Shown piece after piece: positions 16,900 through 26,236 of a stretch of DNA of 64,000 nucleotides (positions within the stretch are counted from its first letter, which is position 1; each line of letters starts with the position of its first letter). The stretch lies in the NCBI RefSeq assembly GCF_029338375.1, contig NZ_CP119804.1, positions 558,001 to 622,000 of the forward strand, written 5' to 3'. This DNA is from Halorussus lipolyticus (GTDB lineage: Archaea; Halobacteriota; Halobacteria; Halobacteriales; Haladaptataceae). The notes under the pieces are model-generated. The model saw only the letters and a program-made list of their open reading frames with translations, did not search any database and was not told where the DNA came from. Position numbers and translations under genes: made by a program.

Positions 16900-19800
16900 T
16901 CAGCGTCGCCGGAGCGCGACCAAACCAGCGGCCAGTAGCGCGACCAGCGTGACGCCGACGCCGAATCCGGGGACGGGGCCGTCGCTCGTCGCGGTCGTGG
17001 TGGTCGTCTCGTTGCTGTCGGATTCCTCGGTCGTGGTCGTCTCGGCGCTCTCGACCACGAGGTCCGCGGTGGCGTCACCGACGCCGACCTCGTAGGTCCC
17101 GCCCGAATCGAGCGAGACCGAGAAGGTGGCCTCCGCAGTCTCGCCCGCTTCGACCGAGACGGTCTTCGTGGAGACCGCTTCCCCGCCGACCGTCAGCACG
17201 ACCTCGTGGGTGCCGTCGGCGCGACCGGTGTTCTCGACGGTCGCAGTGACGGTCACCGACCGGCCGGGTTCGACCTGCTTGCTCCCGAGCGAGAGGTCGG
17301 CGACGCTCGTGGCGGGTCGGTCGATGCCGACCGCGTAGGTGCCTTCCGAGACGTTCGCGCCGAACCGGTAGGCGTCGTCGGTCTGACCGACCTGCGAAGT
17401 CTCGGTGGCAGTCCACGTGCCGTTCTCGTCGCGGAACAGCGTCACGTCGCCTGCCGTCGCGCCCGAGGCGTTCAGCACGCCCTTCGAGACGGTGAACGTC
17501 GCGCGGTCACCGCCCGAGACCGAGAGGTACGACAGCGCGGCGAAGCCCTCGTCCTCGGCCGTCGGTGCGGTGACGTTCCGGGGCGCGGCGTCGGCCACGT
17601 CGATTGCGGGGTCGGCGCTACCCGACGCGCGCAGGGTCACGGTGCCGACCTGTCCGTCCGACGAGTTCAGCGGCGCGGAGACCTTCGCGTCGCTTCCGCC
17701 GTCGTCGTTGCCGCCGTTCTGGTTCTGACCGCCGGTACTGCTCGGACGCTGGGACGGCAGACCGCCGCCCGTGCTGTCGTCGTTGTCGTCGTCTTCGAGG
17801 CCGCCCTCGCCGGGGTTCGGGTCGTCGGAGTTACCGTCGTCAGAACCGCCGGAGTCGTCCGCGGTGACGGTAATCGTCTTCGTCACGACGTTCTCGTAGC
17901 CCGCCCGGTCTCGCAGGACCAACGTGACCGTCTTGTCGCCGGCCTCGTCGAAGGAGGTCGTCCACGTGGTTCCATCGGGACCGGCCTCGTCGCCGACCTT
18001 CCAGCAGACGTGGGCCAGCGTGCCGGGCTTTTCGTTGAAGTCGCTCGCTTCGAGGGTGACGTTCTCCCCGACTTCGACCGTGGTACTGGAGGCGTGGATT
18101 GCCGCGTCGGGCACGACCTTCGTCACGGTGTACTCGACCGTCGCGGAATCGGTCTGACCCGCGGTGTCAACCACGGTGACGGTGGCCTCGTAGGTGCCGG
18201 GTTCGTCCAACACCTGATAGGGCTTGAACGAGGAGACAGCGTCCTCCTCGGTCCACTCGACTTCTCCGTCGCTGTCGAAGTCCCAGCGGTACGCCACGAT
18301 GCCCTCGTCGTCGGTCGAGGCCGAGGCGTCGAAGGGATAGAGCAACTGACTCATCGACCCGGAGTCGGGCGCGGTCAGTTTCGCGTTCGGCGCGTCGTCG
18401 CTGGACTGCTCGCGCACCGTGACGATTTCGGTCGCGGTGTCGGTCTGGCCCGACTCGTCCACGACCGTCACGGCGACCTGCTGGGTGCCCGTCTCGGAGA
18501 ACGAGCGCGTCAGGGTCGCACTGTCGGTGGTCTCCTCGGGGTCGTCGTCGCCGTCGAGGTCCCACCGGTAGGTGAGGTTCTCACCCTCGGGGTCCAAGGA
18601 CGCCGAGGCGTCGAAGGCGACCTCCTCGCCGGGCGCAACTGTGGTCGGGGCCGCGTTCAGCGCGGCGGTCGGCGGCATCTCGCCGGCCTCGATTTGGCTC
18701 GGCGTCGGACTCGTCGCGGTGGACGCGCCGTAGCCGAAGTTCGAGAGGTCAGATTCCCAGACGAGGTTCGCGTCGTCGCTGTCGGGCGTCCACGTCACGG
18801 TGAACGTGTGACGGCCCGACTCGAACCGCTCCGGGGGCGTCGGGGATGCGCTTCCCGAGGAGAACGCGCTTCCGACGCCGACCATCGCGGCGTCGTTGGG
18901 GTTGTGGTAGCCGAACGTCACTTCGTAGGTGTCGTTCGAGACCTGTTCGGCGTCCTCGACGAAGGTGCTGACCTTCTCGGGTCGGGCCTCCGCGAGGTGG
19001 GTGCTGTAGTCGGCGTTCTCTGCGGTCAGTTCGGCCTCGGAGTCGGAGGCGTTCTCGAAGGCCTCTGCCGACTGCACGACCGGACCCCAGACGCCCCCGT
19101 CGGGGGCCGAGAGGAGAGTCGTGTTCGAGATGTTGTCGTCGTAGGTGTGAGTCGCAGTCTGGACGCCCTGCTGAGTGAAGTGGGTCGTCGTCAGCGTGAC
19201 CTCGGCGAACTCGCCCGTGACCTCGACCGCGGTGGCGTTGACGACTTCGAGGTCCTGCTCGGCCTTCAGTTCGGAGACCGAGACGTTCGTCGTGGCGGTA
19301 TCGGTGTTTCCGGCCGCGTCCTCGACCATCACGGCGACTTCGCGGCGACCGGGTTCCGAGTAGGTGGTCGCAACCCGCGACTCGGTGGTCGTCGTCTCGA
19401 ACTCGCCGTCGGCGTCGAGGTCCCAGTGGTAGGCCGCGATTCCGCGGTCGTCCGCGGACTCGCTGGCGTTGAAGACGAACTCGGTTTCCTCGACGCTTCC
19501 GAAGGAAGGCACCGCCACCAGCGCGGCGTCCGGGGCAGTCGTATCGGAATCGTCACCGACCTCGCTGGCGGGCGGAGTACTGGCGGTGACGGTGGACTGG
19601 TCGAAGCGACTCCGGTTCAGCGTCCATGTCGCCCGCTCGTCGTCGCTATCGGGCGTCCACGTCACGGTGACGGTGTGGTCGCTCGACTCGAACGTCGTCG
19701 GCGCGTCGCCCGTCACGTTCCCGGAGAGGGTGCTGTTGGGGATGTCGAGGACCTCCTCGTTAGGGTTGTCGTAGCCGAAGGTCACGTTGTACGTTCCCTC

Positions 19801-21357
19801 GCCGGTCTCCTCGACGCTCTCGACCGAGATAGTCACCGGTTCGGGTTCGATGGTCTCGGCGTAGTAGTCGCGCCGAGGGTTCTGCTTCTGGAGGACGGGG
19901 TCGGCCTGCGAACTCTCGTAGGCGCTCACGAGGTTTATCATCGTCCCGTTGACGCCCTCGTCATCTGGCACCGTGATGACCGTCGGACCGGAGATGTCCT
20001 CGACGACCTTGTGCGACTGGCCGTACCCGCTCTGGGTGTAGAAGCCGTAGGTCAGGTCCACGCTGTCGAACGACCCGGTGACTTTCACTGCGGTCGCGTT
20101 GAGATAGGTGACGTTCTGGCGGGCTACCACGTCGATGGTGGTAGTTTCGGTGTGAGTCTCGCCGTCGGTCTCGGTCCACGTCAGCGTCACCGTTCGGTCG
20201 CCCTCCTCGGCGTAGCTATGGGTGACCGTACCGCCGGTCTTCGTGGTGCTACCGAAGTCCCACTGGTAGCTCTCGACCTTGCTCTCGTCACTCGCGCTGG
20301 CCGAGGCCTCGAACGTCTCGCTGACGTTGACCGTCGCGGGCGCGTCCACCGTCACGGTCGGGTCGGGCGACTCGGCGGGGTCGACCTCGACCGTCTCGGT
20401 GGCCGTGTCGGTGTTGCCGTTTCCGTCTACGACCGTGACCGAGGCCGTGTAGGTTCCGGTACTGGCGTAGGTGTGCTGTATCGTCGCGCTATCGGTCGTC
20501 CTCTCAATCGTGCCGTCGTCGTCGAAGTCCCAGCGGTACTCCGCAATCTGGCGGTTGTCGGCGGAATCGCTCGCGTCGAACGTGACCGACTCGTCGTTAG
20601 CGACGGGGTTCGGCGAGGCCGACAGCGCGGCCTGCGGGTTGGTCTCGTCGGGACACTTGCCCTTCGAGAGACTCAGCGACTGGGTTTTGTCGAGGGGAAT
20701 CTCGTCGCCCGTGCCCGACTGGAGTTGCCACGACGTGTCGTTAGTCGCGTAGGGCCACGGGGCGGGTTCGCCGTTCTTGGTGCGCTCTTGGTAGGCCCAC
20801 GACTCCTCGCCGAACGCCGGGTCGATGGTGATGGCCGAGAAGTCGTTGCCCAGACCGCGGACGACTCCGCCGTCCGTCCGGCCCGACGACCACATCCAGT
20901 CGATTTTGGCGCTCGTGCCGTCGTACTGGAAGTTGTCGTCGCGGCCCTCGTAGTCGTCGTCCTCGACCAGCCACTGGTGGTCTTGGGGCAGACCGGAGAT
21001 GTCAAAGGTGATACCGCCGCCCTGCGAGCGATTGAGGTCGTCGTGGAGCATCACGAGACTCAGGCCCTGCGAACCACGGTAGACGAACACGTGGCTCACC
21101 TGATTCTGCTGTACTCGCTGTGAGCCTTCGCCGTAGGAGCCGTAGAGGTAGCCGGGTCCGGGCGCTTGGTAGTCGTAGAACTCCTCGACTGAGGTCGTGC
21201 CATCGCCGACCGGTGCGACCTCGTAGCACTCGCCACCCTGCGTGACGTGGAAGGTCGACGGCGAACTCGACGGAGCCGCCGCGCCAACGCCCGCGACGGA
21301 GACCGAGGAGACCACGAGGAGAAGCGCCAATAGGACGCTCCGCGCTTGGTCGTTCAC
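16900..21357 (-). CDS. Giant PKD-repeat surface protein with duplicated module and PGF-CTERM anchor
   Basis: The protein is 1485 aa. Signal peptide (about residues 1-28), then the same two-cysteine N-terminal domain (Cys44, Cys235) as the protein coded at 11114-14395. PKD repeats follow (YRWDFDDDG, YQWDFGSTT, YHWDLDADG, YRWDLDGDD, YRWDFDSDG), interrupted by two copies of a roughly 185-residue module (about 414-598 and 701-886) that share GTYNVTFGYDNPN/DTYEVTFGYHNPN and VTWTPDSDD. A Gly/Asn/Asp linker, a CARDB-like domain and a PGF-CTERM end (GPVPGFGVG, hydrophobic segment, RRR) complete it. The GTG start is supported by GAGGAGGTG seven bases upstream (complement of 21365-21373). It probably forms an extended, calcium- or salt-stabilised structure outside the cell; ligand unknown. 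Confidence 0.87.
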   Translation of the reverse strand: MNDQARSVLLALLLVVSSVSVAGVGAAAPSSSPSTFHVTQGGECYEVAPVGDGTTSVEEFYDYQAPGPGYLYGSYGEGSQRVQQNQVSHVFVYRGSQGLSLVMLHDDLNRSQGGGITFDISGLPQDHQWLVEDDDYEGRDDNFQYDGTSAKIDWMWSSGRTDGGVVRGLGNDFSAITIDPAFGEESWAYQERTKNGEPAPWPYATNDTSWQLQSGTGDEIPLDKTQSLSLSKGKCPDETNPQAALSASPNPVANDESVTFDASDSADNRQIAEYRWDFDDDGTIERTTDSATIQHTYASTGTYTASVTVVDGNGNTDTATETVEVDPAESPDPTVTVDAPATVNVSETFEASASASDESKVESYQWDFGSTTKTGGTVTHSYAEEGDRTVTLTWTETDGETHTETTTIDVVARQNVTYLNATAVKVTGSFDSVDLTYGFYTQSGYGQSHKVVEDISGPTVITVPDDEGVNGTMINLVSAYESSQADPVLQKQNPRRDYYAETIEPEPVTISVESVEETGEGTYNVTFGYDNPNEEVLDIPNSTLSGNVTGDAPTTFESSDHTVTVTWTPDSDDERATWTLNRSRFDQSTVTASTPPASEVGDDSDTTAPDAALVAVPSFGSVEETEFVFNASESADDRGIAAYHWDLDADGEFETTTTESRVATTYSEPGRREVAVMVEDAAGNTDTATTNVSVSELKAEQDLEVVNATAVEVTGEFAEVTLTTTHFTQQGVQTATHTYDDNISNTTLLSAPDGGVWGPVVQSAEAFENASDSEAELTAENADYSTHLAEARPEKVSTFVEDAEQVSNDTYEVTFGYHNPNDAAMVGVGSAFSSGSASPTPPERFESGRHTFTVTWTPDSDDANLVWESDLSNFGYGASTATSPTPSQIEAGEMPPTAALNAAPTTVAPGEEVAFDASASLDPEGENLTYRWDLDGDDDPEETTDSATLTRSFSETGTQQVAVTVVDESGQTDTATEIVTVREQSSDDAPNAKLTAPDSGSMSQLLYPFDASASTDDEGIVAYRWDFDSDGEVEWTEEDAVSSFKPYQVLDEPGTYEATVTVVDTAGQTDSATVEYTVTKVVPDAAIHASSTTVEVGENVTLEASDFNEKPGTLAHVCWKVGDEAGPDGTTWTTSFDEAGDKTVTLVLRDRAGYENVVTKTITVTADDSGGSDDGNSDDPNPGEGGLEDDDNDDSTGGGLPSQRPSSTGGQNQNGGNDDGGSDAKVSAPLNSSDGQVGTVTLRASGSADPAIDVADAAPRNVTAPTAEDEGFAALSYLSVSGGDRATFTVSKGVLNASGATAGDVTLFRDENGTWTATETSQVGQTDDAYRFGANVSEGTYAVGIDRPATSVADLSLGSKQVEPGRSVTVTATVENTGRADGTHEVVLTVGGEAVSTKTVSVEAGETAEATFSVSLDSGGTYEVGVGDATADLVVESAETTTTEESDSNETTTTTATSDGPVPGFGVGVTLVALLAAGLVALRRR

Positions 21358-21786
21358 GAAGCGCCACCTCCTCGGGGAGTGGTCGTCTGAGGACCGAACT
21401 CCGTTTCGGTCGGCTTATCTGTGCTAGTCGGTGAGTACGGCCGCGTCGGGGTCGAGCCGTAGCGTTTTCGGAAGGAATTCGTTTCGAGCATTCGCGTGGT
21501 GTTGGGGGTAAGTTCGGGTTTGCCGCTCGTTCTGCCCATCGTAACTTCGAAGTCGTTCGTCAGAGCATCGTTATCCCGAGCTTCCGGCACAATCGCCCTT
21601 TGTTATCCTTCGACTGTCGCCCGCGAAGACGCCGCCTGTGGCCCCAGAAGCCCCGACCTACGCCGCCGAGAGATGTCTCTGGCGGGGCGTGAACTCGACT
21701 GACCGCATTCGAAAACGGCGTAAGCGCCGTCTACTCCCGACGCCTGCTGGTGGATTCAGGGGATAGTTTGTGCTACGTTAGCACAG
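21358..21786. other. Intergenic region, no gene seen
   Basis: This 429-base gap separates the giant surface protein gene from the exporter gene. It contains the Shine-Dalgarno site of the former at 21365-21373. Beyond that I see no reading frame with haloarchaeal composition and no repeat. Confidence 0.5.
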
Positions 21787-22701
21787 CTACGGTTCGTCGG
21801 GGCGGCCCGTCGCGGTGACGTAGATACCGGCGAGGACGACTGCACCACCCGCCACGGTGAACACGTCGGGGGCCTCGTTGAGGAGGACGAGCGCGAGCAG
21901 GGTCGAACCGACCGGTTCGCCAAGCAGAGTGACGCTGACCACGCTGGATTCGACGTACTTCAGCGCCCAGTTGATGACCGTGTGGCCGAAGATGCCCGGC
22001 CCGATGGCCATTCCGAAGAAGAGGAGCCACTCCTCGGGGTGGTAGGCGGTCAGCGCGACGGTGGCTCCCTCGGCGAGCGCAACCCCCAGCAGGACCACCG
22101 CGCAGACCGAGTAGACCACGGTGACGTAGGGGACCAAGGCGACTCGCTGGCGAAGCGACCGGCCGGCCAGCACATAGCCGGCGGCCATGACCGCGCCGAC
22201 GAGCGCGAGGCCGTCGCCGTAGAGCGGTCGTGCGCCGGCCAGCGCGGCCCCCGAGAGGAGGCCGCCGAGCGACATCACCGCGACCCCCACGACGGCGACT
22301 AGAATCCCGCCGACCATCCGGCGGTTGATGGTCTCGTCCAGCAGAACCGCCGCGCCGACTGCGACGAACAACGGTTGGGACTGGACGAGCGTGACGCTGG
22401 CGGCCACGCTGGTCCACTCCAGACTCTCGAACCACGTGGCGAAGTGGGCCGCCAGCGCGACGCCGGTGACGATTGCGATGGCGGCGTCCCGGACCGACAG
22501 CGCGCGGAGGTCCTCGCGGTAGTGGGTCACGGCGAACGGCGCGAGGAGCAGGGTGGTGAACACGACCCGGTAGAGCGCCTTGACGATGCTCGGCGCGTTG
22601 CTGTACCGGACGAGGATAGCGCTGGTGCTGACCGCCACGATGGAGACGGCGAGGGCCGCCATCGGCGGGGTGCGTTCTTCGAGGGACGCCAACCACGTCA
22701 T
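21787..22701 (-). CDS. EamA/DMT family exporter
   Basis: The protein is 304 aa with about ten membrane helices arranged as two EamA repeats (residues about 14-140 and 160-295). The repeat ends show the family pattern (SLEWTSVAASVTLVQSQPLFVAVGA and, in the second half, LKYVESSVVSVTLLGEPVGS). The family exports metabolites or amino acids in the DMT superfamily; the substrate is unknown. I chose ATG 22701 because CTTAAG at 22727-22732 lies about 28 bases upstream and would be its promoter box; ATG 22755 is also in frame but would put that box inside the gene. The gene follows a secreted-protein gene on the same strand. Confidence 0.88.
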   Translation of the reverse strand: MTWLASLEERTPPMAALAVSIVAVSTSAILVRYSNAPSIVKALYRVVFTTLLLAPFAVTHYREDLRALSVRDAAIAIVTGVALAAHFATWFESLEWTSVAASVTLVQSQPLFVAVGAAVLLDETINRRMVGGILVAVVGVAVMSLGGLLSGAALAGARPLYGDGLALVGAVMAAGYVLAGRSLRQRVALVPYVTVVYSVCAVVLLGVALAEGATVALTAYHPEEWLLFFGMAIGPGIFGHTVINWALKYVESSVVSVTLLGEPVGSTLLALVLLNEAPDVFTVAGGAVVLAGIYVTATGRPDEP

Positions 22702-22726
22702 CGTCCCTGACGTTACACGGCGGGCG

Positions 22727-22732
22727 CTTAAG
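22727..22732 (-). promoter_or_regulatory. Probable TATA/BRE box of the EamA exporter gene
   Basis: CTTAAG sits about 28 bases before ATG 22701, the spacing expected for a leaderless haloarchaeal transcript. It also decides the choice of start codon. Confidence 0.55.
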
Positions 22733-22759
22733 CCCACCTTTTCGTCAGTAGCCATTTCG

Positions 22760-23593
22760 TCACCGCCCGAGTTCGAACCCGACGCGCCACTCGACCCGCG
22801 AGTAGGGCGCGGACCACGGGGCGTCTGCCGGTCGGTAGTCGAGTTCGTTCGTGACCTCGTACTCGCCGACCGCCAGCGACCGGTCGCCGGCGCGGAGTTC
22901 GTACGCCTGCGTCTGGGTCTGGCCCGGTTCGACCGGGTGGTGCATCCCGACCGCCGAAATCGAGGTCGCCAGCGGGTCGAGGTGCCCGAACGGCGAGTCC
23001 GGGTGCCAGAGATGCACGAACCGGTCGGTATCGGTGCGCTCGGCCCACTGGTGGCCGAACGGGGGATGTCTCCCGGTGAACAGCGATTGGCGCTCGTCGC
23101 TCCGGTTGCGAACCGAGAGTTCGATTCGGCCGGGGTTGCCGAACGCGATTCGGTCGTCCACGAGTTCCGCGTCGAACGCCAGCGCAGGCGCTCGGTTGGG
23201 GTCCCGCCGCCAGAGTTCGAACCCGCAGAGGTCCTCGGTGTCGGGGAATCCGGTGACGGCCTCGTACCGGTCCAGCGTCGTGGATAGTCCATCTGGAAGT
23301 TCGTCCCGACCCGCTCGCTGGGTCATGCCGTCGTCGTCACTAACCGCCGCGCGGAGAAACGAGGACATCTCGGCATCGAGGTCAGCGAGGTCCACAACCT
23401 CGCCGTCTATCGACTCGCGTTCGTCGGGTGCGTACCGCTCGGTGACCGTGAGGACCCATCGGTGTTCGGGGGCCGCCTTCTCGGTCGAAACCGCGAACGA
23501 CGAGACGGAGAAGACGGGAAGCGCGTCGGTGACAGACCCGACGACGCCGATACCGACGGTGCCAGCGAGCGCGAGGAGCGACCGGCGGCGCAT
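22760..23593 (-). CDS. Exported protein of unknown function
   Basis: The protein is 277 aa. The N-terminus MRRRSLLALAGTVGIGVVGSV is a signal peptide that resembles a twin-arginine signal. The mature part is soluble and acidic. The C-terminal 130 residues contain RIELSVRNRSDERQSLFTG, VEPGQTQTQAYELRAGD and GEYEVTNEL, a beta-sandwich pattern that recalls BsuPI-type proteinase inhibitors, but this likeness is only tentative. It is 58 bases upstream of the exporter gene on the same strand, and that exporter seems to have its own promoter. Function unknown. Confidence 0.7.
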   Translation of the reverse strand: MRRRSLLALAGTVGIGVVGSVTDALPVFSVSSFAVSTEKAAPEHRWVLTVTERYAPDERESIDGEVVDLADLDAEMSSFLRAAVSDDDGMTQRAGRDELPDGLSTTLDRYEAVTGFPDTEDLCGFELWRRDPNRAPALAFDAELVDDRIAFGNPGRIELSVRNRSDERQSLFTGRHPPFGHQWAERTDTDRFVHLWHPDSPFGHLDPLATSISAVGMHHPVEPGQTQTQAYELRAGDRSLAVGEYEVTNELDYRPADAPWSAPYSRVEWRVGFELGR

Positions 23594-23979
23594 GTCCTCC
23601 GGTCGTGTCTCGTGGGTGATATAGCCGTCGCTCGTCCTGCTGGCAGTCTTCTGGCTCCGTCCTTTCGGAGTAGTCGGACTGGCAGTTAGCGGGGTAGGGC
23701 GGTGCCGCCGCGGTCACGGCGGCATCGCTGGGCGACAGTGCCGACTGACTCGCCGGCTATCTGCCCGCAACCGCCGGCGGACGAACTCTCTGCCGGGCCG
23801 TCGGTCGCTCCTCCCGACGACACCGACAGACGAACCGCGTCCGCCGAGGCCACGCTTTCGCGGACCACGAAGCGTCCGAGACGGGTTAGCCGCGCTTTCG
23901 CACTTGAAGTTTGGCGGTCCAGACAATCAAAATTGTTTGTTAAAGAATTGTTTAGGTTTCTTTAGCCGAGCGCGACCCG
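23594..23979. other. Intergenic region, no gene seen
   Basis: This 386-base gap has no supported gene. An AT-rich stretch (23928-23962) at the 3' end of the following minus-strand gene holds T-runs that would serve as its terminator. Confidence 0.45.
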
Positions 23980-24945
23980 TCAAACAGGGGTGACGACGCC
24001 CGTGGCAGTCTCGGCGAAGGAAACGATGTCGGGGGTCCCGAAGAGGACGCCGAGGACGACGACCGGTACCCAAATCGACCGGGTGCGTTCGTAGCCGTAG
24101 CCTGCGAGGCCGAACCCGGCGAGGTGGACCGCTTCGAGGACCGCCGTCGGGAACGTCAGTTCCGAAACCACGCCGAAGACGCCCAGCAGGCCGAGCGTGA
24201 ACACCGGGATGTAGATTGCGCGGACGAGTTGGCCGGCGGAGTCCCGGACCGCCCCGCGGTAGAGGAGGCCGACAGACGACCCGAACGCGACGCCGACGCC
24301 GACCAACAGCGCGAGGTGGACCAGCGCCGTCGGGGAGAGGAGGTCGGTCTGGACCTCGCCGTGAATCTCTCTGAAGAACCAGACCACGGCGGGCGTCAGG
24401 ACGACCGCGTGGCGAGGAGTCGTCGCAGTCCGCAATCGCTCGTGGACCACGCCGAAAAACAGGAACCCGTAGCCCAGACCCTCGAACGCCGCCGGGACGA
24501 CCGAGGCGAGAAGCAGAAACGAGAGACCGGCGTCGGGCGCGTAGCGAATCTGGGCCATCGCGCTCATCGAGGTGTCGAGTAGGAGGTGGCCCGCGAGGCC
24601 CGCGGCGGCGACGAGGAGCGGCGCGGAGAGAACCGTCGCCACCGCGACCGGCAGGTCGTCTCTCGCCGGGAGGTCGAACGGAATTTCGACGTGTCGGACC
24701 CGAGCGCAGACGACGGCCCCGAGTGCGAGACCGACGACGTAGAGGAAGAACGTGGGGACGGCGATGACGTAGAGCGGACTCGGCCCGCCGAGGTCCAAGA
24801 GGGCGTGAAGTCGGTGGTAGCCGACCCCGGCGACGAGTCGCATCCAGAGGGAGACCGCAAACAGCGTCACGAACAGCGACCCGATGGCGACGGCCTCCGG
24901 ATTTCGGCCGACGACGGGGCGCTCGCGCACCGATTCGAGTATCAT
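23980..24945 (-). CDS. Multi-spanning membrane protein, possibly a degenerate CPBP-type protein
   Basis: The protein is 321 aa with about eight hydrophobic helices. The middle contains EGLGYGFLFFGVVHERLR and later WFFREIHGE. These sit where CPBP (CAAX protease/bacteriocin-processing) proteins carry EExxxR and FxxxH motifs, but the paired glutamates are absent, so a protease role is doubtful. The gene stands alone, 60 bases downstream of corA on the same strand. The N-terminal 17 residues are charged and cytoplasmic. Function unknown; an integral membrane protein is certain. Confidence 0.7.
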   Translation of the reverse strand: MILESVRERPVVGRNPEAVAIGSLFVTLFAVSLWMRLVAGVGYHRLHALLDLGGPSPLYVIAVPTFFLYVVGLALGAVVCARVRHVEIPFDLPARDDLPVAVATVLSAPLLVAAAGLAGHLLLDTSMSAMAQIRYAPDAGLSFLLLASVVPAAFEGLGYGFLFFGVVHERLRTATTPRHAVVLTPAVVWFFREIHGEVQTDLLSPTALVHLALLVGVGVAFGSSVGLLYRGAVRDSAGQLVRAIYIPVFTLGLLGVFGVVSELTFPTAVLEAVHLAGFGLAGYGYERTRSIWVPVVVLGVLFGTPDIVSFAETATGVVTPV

Positions 24946-25005
24946 GAGGGCAGGTGCGCAAACCCGAGTGATAAATTTATGGCCCGAGCGTTCGCAGAGA
25001 ACCGG

Positions 25006-25986
25006 TCAGATGTATCCCGACTCGCGGAAGTACGCGACCAACACAATCGTCACGCCGAGCATCCCGAGCATCACGGCCGGATAGCCGTAGGTCCACCCGA
25101 GTTCCGGCATGTTGTAGGGACCTCCCGAGAAGTTCATGCCGTAGACGCCCACGACGAAGGTGAGGGGGAGGACGATGGTCGCCACGACGGTCAGTTTCTT
25201 CATGACCTCGTTGGTCGAGAGCGAGAGGGTGTTGAGGTAGATGTCCCGCGCGCCGCTGGCCAAATCGCGGTAGGTTTCGGTCAGGTCCACGAGTTGGACG
25301 AGGTGGTCGTACACGTCCCGATAGAACTTCTCGGTGGTCTCACGAATCTGGTCGGGGTCACCCCGCGCGAGGTAGCCGACTGCTTCGCGGGAGGGCCACA
25401 GGAGTTTCCGAAATGAGAGGAGTTCACGCCGGACGTTGTTGATTGTCTCCAGCGTCTCGATGTCGGTGGAAGTCGTCACCTCGTCTTCGACCTGCTCGAT
25501 TTGGTCCTCGATGCGGTCCAGCACGTCGAAGTAGCTATCTACGATACCGTCGATGACCCGGTAGGCCGCGAAATCCGGTCCCTGTCGGAGGATGCGGCCC
25601 TCCTCGCGGACCACCATCCGCCAGACGCGCTCTACCGCATCGACCGACTCCATCGACATCGTGACCAGCCAATCGTCGCCGACGAAAAAGCCGACCGACC
25701 GCTTGCGAATCTCCTCGCGAAACGTGGTCTCGCCCCGGCGCAGGGTGGCGGTCTTCAGCAGAACGAAGGTGTGGTCGTCGAACTCCTCGGTCTTGGGCCG
25801 GACGCCGTTGCGAACGTCCTCGACCGAGAGGCCGTGGATGTCGAACACCGCGGCGACTCGCTCCATCTCCGCTTGCGAGGCGTCCGACGCCCGGACCCAC
25901 GTGGTGCCGGTGGCTTCGCGGGCGCTCCGCAGGTCGGTGTAGTCGGTGGTGCCGTCCTCGGAGTAGACCACGGCCTCGACCGTCAC
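25006..25986 (-). CDS. corA: CorA-type magnesium/divalent metal transporter
   Basis: The protein is 326 aa. A large N-terminal cytoplasmic domain with long helices is followed by two C-terminal membrane helices. The diagnostic YGMN motif (VYGMNFSGG) ends the first helix, and the second is followed by a short positively charged tail (FRESGYI). It works as a homopentamer that lets in Mg2+ or related ions. I chose GTG 25986 (VTVEAVVYSEDG), which lies just beyond a small upstream gene; a longer start at 26025 would overlap that gene. Probably co-transcribed with it. Confidence 0.92.
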   Translation of the reverse strand: MTVEAVVYSEDGTTDYTDLRSAREATGTTWVRASDASQAEMERVAAVFDIHGLSVEDVRNGVRPKTEEFDDHTFVLLKTATLRRGETTFREEIRKRSVGFFVGDDWLVTMSMESVDAVERVWRMVVREEGRILRQGPDFAAYRVIDGIVDSYFDVLDRIEDQIEQVEDEVTTSTDIETLETINNVRRELLSFRKLLWPSREAVGYLARGDPDQIRETTEKFYRDVYDHLVQLVDLTETYRDLASGARDIYLNTLSLSTNEVMKKLTVVATIVLPLTFVVGVYGMNFSGGPYNMPELGWTYGYPAVMLGMLGVTIVLVAYFRESGYI

Positions 25987-26011
25987 GCCGAATCTCCTCC
26001 CGAGTCGCCCG

Positions 26012-26173
26012 TCACGCCGAACCACTCCCCCGACCGATTGCCAGCAGGGTGATGCCGACCATCACGCCCGCCACCGAGAAGGCCCGACCCGGATAGGGCG
26101 CGACGACGCCGGCCAGATAGCCGCCCAGTCCGGCGAGCGTCAGCGCGCCGCCGAGGACCAACGCAGTATTCAT
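26012..26173 (-). CDS. Small two-helix membrane protein upstream of corA
   Basis: This short frame of 53 codons starts at ATG 26173 (MNTALVLGGALTLAGLGG) and stops at 26012. It codes for two hydrophobic helices separated by VAPYPGRAF and ends in GRGSGSA. Its stop is 25 bases before the corA start on the same strand, so it likely belongs to the same transcript. A T-rich box lies about 28 bases before its ATG (26196-26205, read on the minus strand). No family recognised. The frame has haloarchaeal codon use and clean membrane topology, which supports it as a gene. Confidence 0.7.
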   Translation of the reverse strand: MNTALVLGGALTLAGLGGYLAGVVAPYPGRAFSVAGVMVGITLLAIGRGSGSA

Positions 26174-26236
26174 ACAGTTCGGTGACACGCCCGACCGAAA
26201 AAAGCGTTTCTGGAGGGTCAGCGTGCGAGAGCAGTG

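Noticed and set aside
17206..21123. A frame of about 1300 codons antisense to the giant PKD protein
   Set aside because: Same reason: a composition shadow on the other strand of a high-GC repetitive gene, without signal peptide or motif.
22702..22755. Longer EamA exporter start at ATG 22755
   Set aside because: It would place the CTTAAG promoter box inside the coding region, and the added residues are unlike the exporter N-terminus.
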